From assembly GCF_943734655.1 (NCBI RefSeq), contig NC_071354.1, forward strand, positions 40,572,744-40,636,743: a stretch of DNA of 64,000 bases. The letters are read 5' to 3'. The notes under the pieces are model-generated. The model saw only the letters and a program-made list of their open reading frames with translations, had not been told where the DNA came from and did not search any database. This document shows, in pieces, positions 48,525 to 59,573 of the stretch (within the stretch, counting starts at the first letter, position 1; every line of letters starts with the position of its first letter). Source of the DNA: Sabethes cyaneus. Taxonomy: Eukaryota; Arthropoda; Insecta; Diptera; Culicidae. The translations under genes and the position numbers were made by a program.

Positions 48525-50349
48525 TGCAGGTAACGCAACTAAACTTGAACCACTGCTACGCGACCCAGCAGCTGTTGTATCAAGCAGTTACTGAGTCGTT
48601 GACGGACATTGCGATCATTTCGGACCCATACCTCGGATAGGTCCGGGACGGCGGCTATATGGACGACAAGCAGGTTCCCGGTTCAAGAGGTTGTGTCAAC
48701 TGCAGACGAGGAATTTGCGGTTGCCGAAGTGGGTGGAGTGTTCTACTGCCGCTGTTATGCTCCGCAGAGTTGTTCTATCGAGCAGTTTACGCGGTTGGTA
48801 GACCGAGTATCAGTTGTGCTGGCTGGTCTGAGGCCGGTGGTTGTGGCGGGCGATTTTAACGCTTGGGCGGTTGAGTGGGGAAGTCGTTGCACGAACCATA
48901 GGGGTCGGATTCGGTTTGAGTGCAAAGCTCAACGTAAAGCTGGCCAACGTCGGCACCACATGTACCTTCAGTAGGAATGGTGCAGAGTCTATCATCGACG
49001 TGACATTCGGCAGTCCTGGTCTGATAGGAGACTGGAGGGTAGACAATGGCTACACTCACTGTGACCATCAGGTGGTTCGCTATGGGGTCGGTCAGATAAC
49101 GAAGCGGCAGGCGGCGGGTAGAGCCAGCACTCCAACCACCCGTGGATGGAAGACATCGTACTTCGATTCCGAAGTATTTGTGGAAGCGATCCGAAGAGAG
49201 TGCGGTGATCGCGATATGCTTGATCCGAACGTTTGGTTGAGGTTTTGGTTTGTTTTGGTTGAGGTACTGTCGCGAGCGGGTGACACCATCATGCCTAGGA
49301 AAAGCCGACCTAGGTATAGTAGATCACCGGCTTACTGGTGGACAGCAGAAATTGCGGAACTCCGCGGAGCCTGCTTTCGTGCAAGGAAAATTATGCAAAG
49401 AGCTCATTCGGACGAGCGCAGGGTAGAATGTCGAGTAGCACTAATTGCTGCACGCGCAGCACTTAAGAGTGGGGTAAAAGCTAGTAAAAGAGCCTGCTTT
49501 GAAAGGTTATGTGCTAGTGCCAATGCGAACCCGTGGGGTGATGCCTAGAGGGTCGAAATGGCAAAGACCAAGGGCGTGGCCTCAGGCCGCTGAGTCGTCC
49601 CACGCCCGACGTTCCAGTATCTCAGACCATAGCGTCGGATGGTCGGCCTCCGTGCCGAACATCCAAAGTAACGTGGGCGATGGCGGTTTAGAGGTCGGGG
49701 AGAAAGCGACGGTTACAAACGAGGAACTCATTGAGATCGCTAAATCCCCAAAGGTGAGTAAGGCATCGGGGCCAGACGGAATCCCGAATATGGCCATTAA
49801 AGCGGCTATTCTAGCGACTCCCGATTTATTCGGGGCAGTAATGAGTAGATGCCTGGAAGCTGACCACTTCCCGGACAGATGGAAGCGACAGAACCTGGTC
49901 CTATTGCCGAAGCCGGGAAAACCTCCGGGTGTCCCCTCGTCATATAGGCTGATCTGTCTGCTCGATACTGCCGGCATGGTGCTGGAGAGGGTTATCCTTA
50001 ACACACTCGTACAATACACTAAGGGTACAAACGGTCTGTCAAGGAACCAATTCGGCTTCCGAAAAGGCAAATCTACGGTGGATGTCATCTTGCTTGTCAC
50101 TAAGGCAGCCGAGGTGGCGATCCAGCGCAAGAGGACAGGTATCCGCTATTGCGCAGTTGTCACGCTCGACGTGTGAAATGCGTTTAATAGCGCTAGCTGG
50201 GACTCCATAGCCAACTCGCTTCGGAACATCCAAGTGCCGGTGTCGCTGTACAGGATTCTGGAAAATTATTTCCTGAATCGTGTGCTATGCTACAACACGG
50301 GTCAGAAGTGCGTTCCAATCACCGCAGGGGTTCCGCAGGGTTTTCGGCT
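48525..50349 (+). pseudogene. R1-like ORF2 (endonuclease and reverse transcriptase) pseudogene
   Basis: The start shows LNLNHCYATQQLLYQAV and DIAIISDPYL, the first block of the R1 endonuclease. GDFNAWAVEWGS (about 48850-48885) is its second conserved block, and IIDVTFGSPGL and YTHCDHQVV its last, the latter holding the SDH-type site with S replaced by C. The reverse transcriptase begins with KVSKASGPDGIPNMAIKAAI (49752 on), continues with NLVLLPKPGKPPG, NQFGFRKGKSTVD and TLDV-stop-NAFNSASWDS (stop TGA at 50174-50176). It ends at GVPQG, before the YADD catalytic box. At least three frame changes and one internal stop make it non-functional. Confidence 0.9.
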
Positions 50350-50465
50350 GATGTAGATGTGGTCGATTGGATTTTCTGTTCGGCCGTCGCGGGAAACCCA
50401 CGTGACTTTATGTACTGGTCCATGGGGAAAGAGCGATCCACCAATGATCATGTTGTTATTATCAC
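50350..50465 (-). pseudogene. RTE-like endonuclease, C-terminal part
   Basis: The minus-strand frame reads MIIGGSLFPHGPVHKVTWVS, then RDGRTENPIDH. This is the end of the apurinic-type endonuclease domain of RTE-clade elements (MVIGGT.FPHK.IHK.TW.SPDG.TENQIDHI). It is the direct continuation of 51245-51544, separated by the Jockey-like insertion 50466-51244. Removing that insertion and one copy of ATCAC restores the frame between the two parts. Confidence 0.85.
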
Positions 50466-51244
50466 TCTGATCTCTCTTCAGCTGTCGAATAAATCTTTCG
50501 CCTTTTACTAAAGATTTCCGTGGAGAGAGAACTCTGATGAGTCTAATCTAAGCGTTAAATAGAGTCGACTACGTTAACGATCTTGGTGTTATCCAGGACT
50601 ATAAGCTGACGTTTGATAGGCACCGAACGGAAATTGTTTCTAAAGCGAGCAAGCAACTTGGGTTCATCGCAAAACTAGGCCGGGATTTCAAAGATCCTCA
50701 TTGTTTGAAAGCTTTGTACTGCTCCCTTGTACGTCCTCTACTTGAAAACGCATGCGTGGTCTAGACTCCACACCGGCTTTCATGGAACTTGCGCATCGAG
50801 CGTGTGCAGAGAAGATTTCTACGCCTGGCATAGAGGGACTTACCCTGGCGAGATCCAAATAACCTTCCGCCTTATCCGGATCGCTGTCGCCTGCTCGGAC
50901 TGCATACCCTTGAACGGCGTCGCAAACTTCAACAGGTATTACTCGTGGCCAAAGTGCTGAATGGCGACATTGACTCGCCGAAGCTCCTGTCCTTCCGTGC
51001 ATCGCAACATGTATTAAGACCATCTTCCATGCTAGTAAACGATTTTCACCGTACAAACTTCGGCTTTTACGAACCCGTAGCGTTCAGTGTGAGGTTATTC
51101 ACTACTATTGAGCATCTGTTCGAGTACGGCGAACCTTCGCACATGTTTAAAAGCAAAATGACTAGGTCCAGTGCTATTTGATTGTTATGTTAGTTCATTA
51201 AGACAAATTTTGTCAGATGATATAAAATAAAAATAAATAAATAA
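50466..51244 (+). mobile_element. 5'-truncated Jockey/I-like LINE inserted in an RTE-like element
   Basis: The frame from about 50570 reads YVNDLGVIQDYKLTFDRHRT, ASKQLGFIAKLGRDFKDPHC and LKALYCSLVRPLLENA. It continues, with stops and a frame change, through IERVQRRFLRLA, LPPYPDRCRLLGLHTLERRR, and NGDIDSPKLLSFRASQHVLR, ending at the stop at 51180. This is the C-terminal domain of Jockey-group reverse transcriptases. A tail of AAATAAAT units follows. ATCAC at 50461-50465 and 51245-51249 is the target duplication. The 5' truncation is typical of target-primed reverse transcription. Confidence 0.9.
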
Positions 51245-51544
51245 ATCACAGAATTCTGTAAACAGCTCCCCGTTTTCGCTCATCTCTCCTAGACAATGGC
51301 GTCCCATGACGCGTTCAAGGTCCGCGTTGTTTGAGCCAATCTTCGCGTTGAAGTCGCCCTTGTGGATTTGGATGTCCCCCTTAGGGATTTTCTCAACCAC
51401 GCTGTTCAGCTGGCTGTAAACCCTCTCTTTCTCCTGCAGGTCGGCAGCATCTATTGGCGCATACCACTGGATTCCTGTAAGGGTCCTAACCCGTCTTCTG
51501 AATCTGGCAACGATTATTCGCTCATTTATCGGTTCCCACTTCAT
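51245..51544 (-). pseudogene. RTE-like endonuclease, central part
   Basis: The minus-strand frame begins KWEPINERIIVARFRRRVRT and includes YAPIDAADLQEKERVYSQLN, then GDIQIHKGDFNAKIGSNNAD and RVMGRHCLGEMSENGELFTE. GDFNAKIG and GRHGLGE are hallmark blocks of the RTE-clade endonuclease. It is split from its C-terminal part by the Jockey-like insertion. N-terminal sequence beyond 51544 is absent because an unrelated LINE fragment starts there. Confidence 0.9.
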
Positions 51545-51562
51545 CAGGTCCTACTGTGCCCC

Positions 51563-51662
51563 TGCTTAAATCATTGTATTGTGCACTTGTCCATAGCATT
51601 CTGGAGTACGCTGTTGTTGTGTGGATACCATATCATGCTGTGCATTTCAACAGGATAGAGAC
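51563..51662 (+). pseudogene. Jockey/I-like reverse transcriptase fragment
   Basis: The frame reads LKSLYCALVHSILEYAVVVW, then IPYHAVHFNRIE. The same block in this family is the conserved LK.LYC.LVR..LEYA..VW.P, located just after the thumb-like region. It is only about 100 bp long and abuts a SINE tail. Confidence 0.8.
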
Positions 51663-52292
51663 GATGGTTCTACAATTGATGAAGCGACGGTAGAGAAAAG
51701 AAATGTAGATTTGTTGGTGAAGGAGGGGGAAGAGCGGAGGTAGGGGGGGGATATTGGTAGCTACGCTTAGCAAGTAGCCGTTTTGGCTCCTACCTTTTGT
51801 CCAGTGCTGGAAGGTGCATGAGTCGAACCAAGCTATAATCTGAAATTATAACCGGATTCGAGCCCACAACACCCGCCAGGGCATGTGGTTCGCTCTTCCC
51901 CCTCCTTCACCAAAAAATCTTCATTTCTTCCCCCTACCGTCCGTTCATCAATTGTAGAACCATCGTTTCAAAAAAAGTCGCTATCTTGATGAGTGGGTTT
52001 TGCAGTCTCCTTTTGTCCAGCGCCTCTATGGTTCAAAGGTACAAGTACCAGCGAACCACATGCCCTGGCAGGTGTTGTGGGTTCGAATCCAGTTATAATT
52101 TCAGATTATAGCTTGGTTTGACTCATTGCACCTTCCGCTTTTTTTTCAATTCTCCTACAAAAGGTCCAATTCTGGAAGGTGCAGGAGTCGAACCAAGCTA
52201 TAATCTGAGATTATAACCGGATTCGAACCCACAACACCCGCCAGGGCCTCTGTGGTTCAAAGGTGCATGGGTACCAGCGAGCCATCCATCCT
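51656..52292. mobile_element. Cluster of head-to-head and tail-to-tail SINE copies
   Basis: A minus-strand copy (about 51656-51893) is joined to a plus-strand tail (51894-51978, ending in 'accatcgtttcaaaaaaa'). Next comes a plus-strand head (about 51980-52140) with 'gtccagcgcctctatggttc' and the B-box ggttcgaatcc (52080-52090), and then another minus-strand copy (about 52150-52290). All share the ttttgtcca-type boundary and the tRNA-like section. Confidence 0.75.
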
Positions 52293-52622
52293 CCATCCAC
52301 TCCTCCGGTAGCTTCTCCTTTTCCCAAATCCTAGAAATTATCCAGTGAAGAGCCATTGGTAGTGGTTCTTTGCTATTTTCCTAGAGTTCTGTCGGGAGTT
52401 GATCCTTTCCGGCGGCTCTATTATTTTTCAGTTTACCGAATCCTCGCTAGATCTCTTCAAAATCGGAAACTAGTACACCGTTATTGTTTGTAGGTACTCC
52501 TAGGTTAACTTCCGTTTCATCTCCTGTTATAACCCTTGTCCATGTCATAGAACTTGCGCACCTCATTAGCCCGGAATAGTTATTTTAGCTCTTCCTGACC
52601 TCTGTCCTCTTTGCTTTTTCCA
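52290..52622 (-). pseudogene. RTE-like reverse transcriptase, N-terminal fragment
   Basis: The minus-strand frame reads GFGKLKNNRAAGKDQLPTEL, stop, then LPMALHWIISRIWEKEKLPE and EWMEDG. RTE-clade elements have KLKNNKAAGKD.LPAELLK and W..E.LP..W..G at the start of the reverse transcriptase. Stops interrupt it. On the minus strand it lies upstream of the endonuclease pieces, the reverse of the normal order, so it belongs to a different or rearranged copy. Confidence 0.85.
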
Positions 52623-52639
52623 CCGAAAAACTAGTATTA

Positions 52640-52960
52640 TAGTGAAAGCGTTCCTCAAGGCTCAGTTCTTGGTCCAGAATCGTAAACTGTTGTAAAATAA
52701 AGGATTTACTTATGGTTATAATGTATTGCCCAACTCAGATTTATGCCGAAGATATGTAACTCTACGTCGCCAGGCTTGTTTCTTGTTCACGCCAATTGCT
52801 CAGAATGGGTAATGCTGATCTTGAACGAGTTGCGGATTGGTCACGTCCGAATGAACTTTCGTCTAGCCGGAAGTACTGTTTCGCCGGCATTTGGGGTCGT
52901 GGATTGTCAAAGCATCAGGCTGCCAGAAAATATCAGCAAACTGAAACATTTGATTGAACA
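52640..52960 (+). pseudogene. Jockey/I-like reverse transcriptase with degraded YADD box
   Basis: The sequence codes for VPQGSVLGPE at 52649-52680. After frame changes it reads IYAEDM, stop, LYVARLVSCSRQLLR and ADLERVADWSRPNELSSSRK. The catalytic YADD has become YAED (52740-52751), which would abolish activity. The frame then reads on through the WS.xN.L region seen in this family. Confidence 0.75.
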
Positions 52961-54165
52961 TGAAAAACGAGAAAATTTGTTTAGACTATTTCATGCCCGG
53001 CTGTCATTAGGGTAAATTATTGTTGTATGATAATCAAAATTTGAGCTTCTTTTAAGTGTGCCTTAATGAAAAACAGTTAATAGCTTATCACATCGTTTTT
53101 ACGATGTTGCTTATTAGAGGGTTAAGCATTCATCGTTCATCGTCAGAAGAGAATTTTAAGAGCTCAGAAGAATTTTAGCTGCATCACATTTTGGAACCGA
53201 TTAAAATGAAGGTTACAAGTTTCTACAATATTGTTGACGTGAGCTTGCTGGATAAATAATATTTGAAATGAAATAAATAACTAAAATAAAATATATTTAT
53301 GCTGATAAACTGTTTTTCAAACCGTTATTTTTGAAAACTTATACAAATAAAGCTTAAATTCGACTACTATATAGTAACATGTTCTGTACGAGTTCAAAAG
53401 TGCAAGAGCCGACAAACAAATTTCTTCAACACACGCAAACATTTTTCAATTTGTCGAATTGGGTATGAACGGCATAGCTTCTTCGTCTTCTGGCAATAAC
53501 CTACTTAACCCATCAAAGCCTCCTTCCCCTGTAATAATTATCAAAACATTTCAGCGCAATAAGACAAAGAAAAAATAACGTGACATCATTTGTCGACCTC
53601 GCGGAGCCTGCCATGAGCGAAAGATCCCATGTGCTTTCTTCACATTCGCGTCTTCCAACCAACCAGTCAGCCCCAGAAGTTCAGGAACAACAGGAACGTC
53701 TGATGTTTACTTGCTTTATACACTTCTACCCGAGCGGGCTTACAATTTAAATATTTTCCACTAATTATGAACAAATATTTCATCGAGCCAAAACAAATGC
53801 CTGCTTCTGGCCAGCATGTAGTGTAGAGAGATGAGATGACAACAACGAACGACTGCTGCTGCTGGAAAGACCGGTGGAACGCGGCATTTAGCACCGGTTC
53901 GATAAACTGTTGAGATGCCGTTTACTCTGGCAGGTAAACCGAATCTTACGAGTAAGGTTTTATGGACCGCAATTCGACTCCATCAGTAGAGAAGGAGTCT
54001 GGGTATTGAACATTTTAGCTTTTTTCGAACGTTGATGCGATCTTGAAACACTTTGGCCGAACTAGTCTTAATTATTTTAATTTATAAATCAATCAAATCT
54101 CTGACGCAAGCGCTAGTGTAATGTCTATACAGGTAAAACAAGTGACAGAAAAATTGCAAACAAAC
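52961..54165. other. Unassigned sequence
   Basis: AT-rich, with 'gaaataaataactaaaataaa' near 53268 that may be a LINE tail. No gene supported. Confidence 0.45.
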
Positions 54166-54800
54166 ATGTTACCTCTCAATTAGAGGCGGTTGCTCCGAGT
54201 CTACCGATTCACCCATCGATCATTGTTACCGCAGTGTCCTCAGCAGAAACGTAAAGAAAATAACAATCACCCGAAAATAATATTTTGACCTCCAATTTAG
54301 CCCCGAGAACATAAAATTACTTTGTATCATGCGATCCATTCTAATTTCCGTCGGCTACCTTTCAAGCATCGCCGTTCGGAAATTCTTATGTTCAGTCGTT
54401 CGGATGGATGGTGCCTGCAGAATCGAAAACGAATGGTGTTAAAATTAGAGCCTTCGAAACGAAATCGAATAAACGACGTGCACCTTTCGTGCGAACTTTT
54501 TTTTATATACGTAGAAGCATCGAAACGCCCAGGACCATACGTCAGCAGAACGTTCTGCAAGAAGCGGTAGCTGGAATGGCGCGAATTGTTATTATTTTTA
54601 TTGGTGAATTTTATTTTCCGCCGCAAGAGTTACGTCTTCTCGCATCAGCTTATGTGCGCTGCGCATGTATGCTCTTGTATGTTGGTTCAAAACCGAACCG
54701 ATTCGTGTAAATTTAATGTCTCATAATTTGCAGCTTCCTGTGTTTCGGTGAGTGCCAGAATTCAGCACCCATTCGGTCGCTGGTTCACCGATGATTTGTG
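54166..54800. other. GC-richer island, no recognisable gene
   Basis: Overlapping frames of 82, 99 and 100 codons lie on both strands. Their translations have no recognised domain. The island is not obviously repetitive, and it may be regulatory. Confidence 0.3.
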
Positions 54801-55100
54801 GCCAACTGGTTTTAATTCGAAACAGTCGCTGTTTCGAGCAAATGTCACCGTTACCGATTTTAATGTTATTTTACATGCACATGTTGCATATGTTTAATGT
54901 CTGATGTTCAGTCGCAAACTAGAATTATCAAAATGGATACATTACGCGTGGGATGTTCTACATGTCGAAGCAGAAATCGTTTTGCGGTTATTCGAAATTG
55001 ACAGATTTAACGACTTCGAACTAATGAGTTCAAAAAGAATATAGAAGTGGAATCAATTGCCGGTATAAAGACGAAAAATGAATAATAACGTAAATAAAAA
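54801..55100. other. Unassigned spacer
   Basis: Nothing supported. Confidence 0.4.
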
Positions 55101-55102
55101 TA

Positions 55103-55420
55103 AAAAATGAAAAATGAAAAATGAAAAATGAAAAATGAAAAATGAAAAATGAAAAATGAAAAATGAAAAATGAAAAATGAAAAATGAAAAATGAAAAATG
55201 AAAAATGAAAAATGAAAAATGAAAAATGAAAAATGAAAAATGAAAAATGAAAAATGAAAAATGAAAAATGAAAAATGAAAAATGAAAAATGAAAAATGAA
55301 AAATGAAAAATGAAAAATGAAAAATGAAAAATGAAAAATGAAAAATGAAAAATGAAAAATGAAAAATGAAAAATGAAAAATGAAAAATGAAAAATGAAAA
55401 ATGAAAAATGAAAAATGAAA
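55103..55420. repeat. Heptamer satellite (TGAAAAA)n
   Basis: About 45 perfect copies of a 7-bp unit. Every frame carries TGA or TAA-like stops, so it does not generate artefact proteins on the plus strand. Confidence 0.97.
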
Positions 55421-57015
55421 GTTAGTTGTTAACTTGTTAAGGGAAGCATAAAATTTTCAAATTGTTAGTTTCTTTATGATGACTGCGCGTGAGTCAGTGA
55501 AAAATATTACAAGTAGATTTGTAACGATTGTTCCTACGAGGCGTGTACACAGGTAAAGTGTTGCACTGAAAAGCCACAGCCATCCGGAACAGCTATTTGT
55601 CGACGGTAATTTTTTTAATTATGCAAAGGTGCAGAGAGTGACTGCCTGACTCGATACATAGATACACAGTGTGCACGAAACGAAATTGCATCTTCCAGCA
55701 CAGCAAGTTAGCATGCTCCATAAACCATGCATGCAGACGTGCAGTAGGTATCTACCTACCACACCGTACAGGATCACCGGCCCCGGTCCGGGATGCGGGA
55801 ACATACGACGAGCATACGAGCCACGGGATGTGCAAATTTTAGTGACGACAGAACCGGCAATCGGCGGCAACTGTTGCTTCACTTCACGGCGATTCGCTTC
55901 ATGGAGCGTGGTGGAAAATTAGTTTCTATTTTTAAGCAGCAATATTGCTCGGTTCATAACTAGTAACGACACGCGGTGTGAATGAAATTCTACGGATGCC
56001 ACCAGCAACGACGGCCGGCGGTGACTATCTGATCTAATATGCACTCGCTGGTGACCGATTAGTTTCGCATATTGTTTCTACTTTCATTTTCCACTACTTT
56101 CATCTCGCTTGATGCGAACAGATTTCTCCATGAATTATGGTTAAATTATTATTAAGCTCAAGTGGTCAAACTGCGGATAGCAGTAAAAAGCACCGAGATC
56201 ATATCGCCTTTAATTCAATCATGATCACAATTTAAGTAACACTTTTTATCGGCCATCACGGTAGATTGTACACCTGAGAGAAGTCGTTAACTTTTTAAAG
56301 TGAGGAGCATATTTTTTCAACAGTCCATCATCCTACGCGTCCCCGAGCCTGGAGGACAAGCGGCAGTGTTTTTATGTGCCGAAAATAAAGATTGAGGCTG
56401 CCAGATTTCTGCTTTCAGATAATGAAAACGGCCCTGGCGTTTGACCGGTCCGTTTGTCTGTCCAGCCCGAAAGTGTGTAAGCAATCATGTGAGAATACTT
56501 GCGTCAGAGTAGCCCCATGATTAGATTGACGAGTTTTTTTTTTTTCATTCATTCTTGTTGTTTATGTTCCCTTATGTTTGAATGCTGTGGCTACTGCTGA
56601 ATGTGCTACCTCGTGTCTCCAGATTTGGGTCCGCACGATAGACGAACGAATAAGACGCCGGTGACCATAAGTGCCGGTTGAATAAAATATTGAACCTTGA
56701 CATTCCAAAGTGGTTGTTTAAATTGGGAGAAAATTACCGCTGTATAAAGTGCTCTGTTGAAGTTTTATGGGTGTTTTAATGAGTTATGTTACTAGAAGAA
56801 TTATCTTTCATGGAAAAATTTTCGGCAATAATACATTATAATAGCGATTTTGGTTTTTTGTTTTTTTTTTTTTTTCATTCTAAAAAAATATTAAAAACGA
56901 TGCCTGATTCTTGAATTTGAAAATTTATTCACATTTCAGCAGACAGAGACAGTCTATAATAAAACACTGCCACATATTCATACAATACAATCTGATTACA
57001 ATCAGCATCACCTGA
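55421..57015. other. Unassigned sequence with GC-richer patch
   Basis: 55620-56060 is GC-richer and open on both strands (83 and 87 codons), but the two frames conflict and neither is recognised. The remainder is AT-rich with T and A runs (56534-56546, 56866-56887). Confidence 0.4.
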
Positions 57016-57201
57016 AATTTATGCACTAAAATTGAATTAGTGGGCGAAATATTCCCGGATTCAAATTAACACGGTGCCAACTCGCCAGAGAGCAAAATAA
57101 GCCGGCATCAACAGCATCAGCAGTAGCAGTAGTAGCTCGGCAGCTTGAAATAAATGAACAAATTATAGCCGTCCCGTACGGACTGCGCGCAGTGTACTCA
57201 C

Positions 57202-57310
57202 CCACCATTTGTTCCGCAATGGACACCAAATCAAACCGGTACTCAGGACTAATGATGCCGATATCCGAAAAGCTGCAGCCCGTACTCGCCTTCGCCTTTG
57301 ACACTTTCAC
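57202..57310 (-). CDS. Candidate internal exon of an unknown host gene
   Basis: The minus-strand frame reads VKVSKAKASTGCSFSDIGII, then SPEYRFDLVSIAEQMV, and ends at a strong 5' splice donor (gtgagtac, minus strand from 57201). The codons look protein-like, unlike the neighbouring repeats. An in-frame stop lies just upstream (minus strand, near 57322), so the exon must begin between there and about 57305. A 'tactaac' branch-point-like string overlaps this stop, and an AG follows closely. I do not recognise the protein, and frames continuing past the donor lose their protein-like character. It could be a chance open stretch. Confidence 0.35.
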
Positions 57311-57868
57311 GGCAAGCTCGAGTTAGTAACGTGACAACGAGCTGCTGCTGTACGCCTGTCTGGCACAGTACGAAATATATCTGCAGATAGATTTAACAAG
57401 ATACTTTTTATAAAATTTGAAACTTTTTCTCTTTTGTTTTATGTAAAAATTTATAAGGTGCTAAATGTAAAGGAATGTCGTCGTGGTTGGGCCACCTTTT
57501 GGTATTCATCCATAACTTCCCTTTCAAAAGGAAGTTTGGAAAACTAAATACAAATACATCGTTTCAAAGTTTAGGTATATTTCTAGAACATCTCGAACTG
57601 ATTGGTTAAAAACTAATAAAGTTAAAAGCATTTGCGTAAAGAAGCAAAAGTGTTATCAGCAAAAGGTTGTACTGCTTGGGCCACCGCCACCAATCGCAGA
57701 AATATGCATAGAAAACTTGAACTTGAAAAGAGTGGATAAACCGTAAAACAAACTTTTTTTTTTAATTTTAACGACCTACACCAGATTAATATTACTTCTA
57801 TCGCCAACGCCAAAGTACCTATAGCACTAAAATGAAAAGTCACCAATAAGCCAGATGTTATTCATGAT
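57311..57868. other. Unassigned sequence
   Basis: No feature supported. Confidence 0.45.
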
Positions 57869-57870
57869 AA

Positions 57871-58168
57871 TTTAGTCTCCTTTTGTCCAGCGCCTCTATG
57901 GTTCAAAGGTACGAGTACCAGCGAACCATATGCCCTGGCGGGTGTTGTGGGTTCGAATCCGGTTATAATCTCAGATTATAGCTTGGTTCGACTCATGCAC
58001 CTTCCAGCATTGGACAAAAGGTAGGAGTCAAAATGACTACTTGTCAAGCGTAGTTACCAATATCCCCCCCCCCCTTTCCTTTCCGCTCTTCCCCTCCTTC
58101 ACCAAAAATTTTTCATTTCTTTCTCCTACCGTCCCTTCATCAATTGAAGAACCGTCGTTTCAAAAAAT
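57871..58168 (+). mobile_element. tRNA-derived SINE, best plus-strand copy
   Basis: The head 'ttttgtccagcgcctctatg' (57882) is followed by a tRNA-like region with B-box gggttcgaatccgg (57948-57961). The complement ggacaaaag follows at 58012-58020, so the tRNA-like part is framed by inverted ttttgtcc boundaries. A tail with poly-C, 'cccctccttcaccaaaaa' and 'gtcccttcatcaattgaaga' ends in caaaaaa. Other copies are at 6.6, 51.7, 52.0 and 52.2 kb. Confidence 0.8.
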
Positions 58169-58669
58169 ATTAATATATATATATATATGTATGACCGCAT
58201 TTCAAGGTCAAGACTTAAAACTTGAGATTAGTCGATGGCCCAAGACCCAACCATGACTACATAAGTGACCCGACCCTAATGATAAACGCTGTTGTAACAC
58301 TTCGCTTTACCATGTCTAAACGCGTTACAAAATGAAATTTTTCTTCAATGTTTTAAACACATTTTCAATGGTTATCTGAATGATTGCATTATTTCAGGAC
58401 TATGGCTTGAAGACGAGTCCATTACACCAGGAAAACTTCTTGTGGACGGTATTAGCTACTGAATTCAGAACCCATATTTTATAATCCTTCAATTAAAATT
58501 CACAATATTATGAAAAGTTAGCAGTTACAGTTATAATATTTGCAGTGTTTGTAGATAGATACAGGCTATAGAGACAGGCTTATGCTGTACTCTGAAAATA
58601 AGTTCAATTCACATGTTTCATGTTTTATTAGCAAAACGCAGAAGACGAATCGACCTGCCCCCCCCCCCT

Positions 58670-58720
<51 letters not shown>

Positions 58721-59570
58721 GGATGTAATCTTCTCTGACAAGCCACGAGATTGTTTTCTTTTACAGTGCTTTACTGCTTTCCACGGCCCCCGAATGAGCG
58801 CCAGCTTTGTTTCATCTCTACTTTCTTTTTTACTGAAATTCTTTCTTTTTCTACCGAATGCATGCTCTCAACACCACGGAGCAATCCGTTTCAGTCCATA
58901 TAATTTCCTGCGCGATGTTCTCTGTAGCCTCCAGTGAATGAAGAAAAGATTAGCTTCGCCTGTAGTTGTGCTCTTTCTGCGCAAGATGAGTGGAAAATAA
59001 TATAGTACATATTCATGTATCATTCGGAGGCAGAGCAAACGGTTGAACAGAAAGCAAAAGCACTTGGTCGTTGTGAGAAGCGAATTTCTCTGTCTCTTTA
59101 TGGTTAAGATGAGCAAAATCAAGCCAAGGCCGTTTGTATTTTTCTAATTAAAAAATCTCATTTGTTTCAGATTGTTTCAGATACTGTTGTTCGGTGTTTT
59201 ATGTGGTTAACTGAGGGTTTCGCTGCTGCACGTACTAGATTTTTGTCGCTGTTTTACAGTTTTAGTCACTATGATAAGAGATGTCGTCGTAAAACGTTGT
59301 TATCATCAGATTGAAGAAGCCGCTTCTGCACGCACAACCGAGGAAGTAATTTTGATCGTTATGTGTCATCCTAATACCGGTGGTTGAACTCCAAACAGTG
59401 CTGTGCATGATGGTATCCCGGCGAGACAGTCTTGTTTCGTTGTTAGCTGTTTTTCCTCGGTCTAAGTTGGACCACACCATTGGTTATCGGGTTTGGATAC
59501 CGATGCTGGAAAGACATCCGTACAAATTACGCTTATGATTGTGCGCCGGGATAGACGGAGGTCGACGATA
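58169..59570. other. Unassigned sequence
   Basis: Contains a TC microsatellite and several CTTT patches. No gene supported. Confidence 0.45.
58672..58717. repeat. TC microsatellite
   Basis: About 22 uninterrupted TC units. Confidence 0.95.
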
Positions 59571-59573
59571 ATC

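Larger units (their letters stand above)
46519..50349 (+). mobile_element. R1-like non-LTR retrotransposon, 3'-truncated
   Basis: Its 5' region parallels the fragment at 33066 and following. A gag-like ORF1 with CCHC knuckles, an endonuclease domain and the first part of the reverse transcriptase follow in the order expected for the R1 clade. The element stops at about 50349, within the GVPQG motif of the reverse transcriptase, where sequence of an RTE-like element in the opposite strand begins. A MITE is inserted in its 5' region. Frameshifts and stops show that it is inactive. Confidence 0.85.

Noticed and set aside
54329..54442. Short secreted peptide from the ATG at 54329
   Set aside because: A 37-codon frame with a hydrophobic start but no mature-peptide signature or supporting splice sites.
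55619..55922. Opposing frames of 83 and 87 codons
   Set aside because: Mutually exclusive, unrecognised and with no splice or start support.
57948..57961. Functional tRNA gene
   Set aside because: A B-box is present, but no acceptor stem pairs and the sequence recurs in five SINE copies.
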